64,000 bases of DNA from a virus. Under the pieces are notes generated by a model. The model was not told the origin of the DNA. It saw nothing but the letters and a program-made list of their open reading frames with translations, and made no database searches. The stretch lies in IMG/VR virus record IMGVR_UViG_3300044616_000676, positions 1 through 64,000 of that record. One strand, written 5' to 3'. Positions within the stretch are counted from its first letter, which is position 1. The number at the start of each line of letters is the position of its first letter. A program made the position numbers and the translations under genes. Of this stretch, positions 63,936 through 64,000 are shown piece by piece.

Positions 63936-64000
63936 CCGACGAACAAATGAGAATCGCGATTGCGGAAAGCGTTGGCTACAAAGAGCTATTTATGGACAAC
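63932..64000 (+). CDS. N-terminal part of a small conserved phage protein (3' truncated by the window)
   Basis: Begins MTDEQMRIAIAESVGYKELF and overlaps the previous gene by ATGA. This N-terminus belongs to the same family pattern as the C-terminal part at the left end of the window (PDYLNDRNA...). It may be the same gene on a circular or permuted genome. Confidence 0.65.
   Translation, partial: MTDEQMRIAIAESVGYKELFMDN

Overview
The window is almost entirely one tailed double-stranded DNA phage (Caudoviricetes). It carries a large terminase, portal, scaffold, major capsid protein, a lysis cassette and a RecT-type recombination and replication block. The virion genes lack a recognisable tape-measure protein or tail sheath but include a 3175-residue polyvalent protein, so a short-tailed (podovirus-like) virion is the best guess. 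A nested spanin pair with a lipoprotein lipobox and a heptosyltransferase-like domain point to a Gram-negative host. Many rightward genes start in an ATATGA context with no Shine-Dalgarno sequence. The host cannot be named from the sequence. I saw no integrase, DNA polymerase or RNA polymerase.

Layout. Positions 1-5500 (+) hold small accessory genes, then RecT, a PD-(D/E)XK exonuclease, a coiled-coil protein, an SSB-like protein, an HNH protein and a RuvC-like resolvase. Positions 5501-5751 are non-coding, with a promoter and a foldable RNA ahead of an HNH gene. Positions 6111-8701 encode a replication-initiation-like protein and a TOPRIM/DnaB-type primase-helicase. The large terminase (8742-10625) follows, then a three-domain glycosyltransferase and a second glycosyltransferase-like protein up to 15804. 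Positions 15840-33976 (-) are virion genes: the giant polyvalent protein (zincin-like HExxH plus ADP-ribosyltransferase-like domain), internal and structural proteins, and a cassette of a GalNAc-transferase-like enzyme, two further sugar or methyl-transfer candidates and a Thr/Pro-rich mucin-like protein. Positions 33996-36368 (+) are a structured non-coding stretch, an HNH gene and five small genes. Positions 36352-39852 (-) carry endolysin, zincin, phosphoesterase, spanins and holin candidates. Positions 39849-52677 (-) carry tail and receptor-binding proteins, major capsid protein, scaffold and portal, interrupted by an oppositely oriented HNH gene with its own promoter.

Positions 53047-53365 (-) contain three abutting tRNA-like RNA units without a normal anticodon loop. 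Positions 53379-59488 (-) hold a Dps-like protein, regulators, a 95-nt palindrome, a DNA cytosine methyltransferase with a second conserved-looking protein overprinted in another frame, and a putative small terminase. A divergent control region at 59489-59640 (parS-like palindrome plus a consensus promoter with an operator in its spacer) starts a rightward early operon of small genes to the window end. That operon includes an Ala-rich immunity-like protein and a Cro-like regulator. The last gene (N-terminus) and the first gene (C-terminus) look like two parts of one small phage protein, which suggests the genome is circular or circularly permuted and only slightly longer than 64 kb.

Most exciting candidates: a phage-encoded mucin-type O-glycosylation cassette (29681-32445), the tandem anticodon-less tRNA-like array (53047-53365), and small structured leaders in front of free-standing HNH genes.
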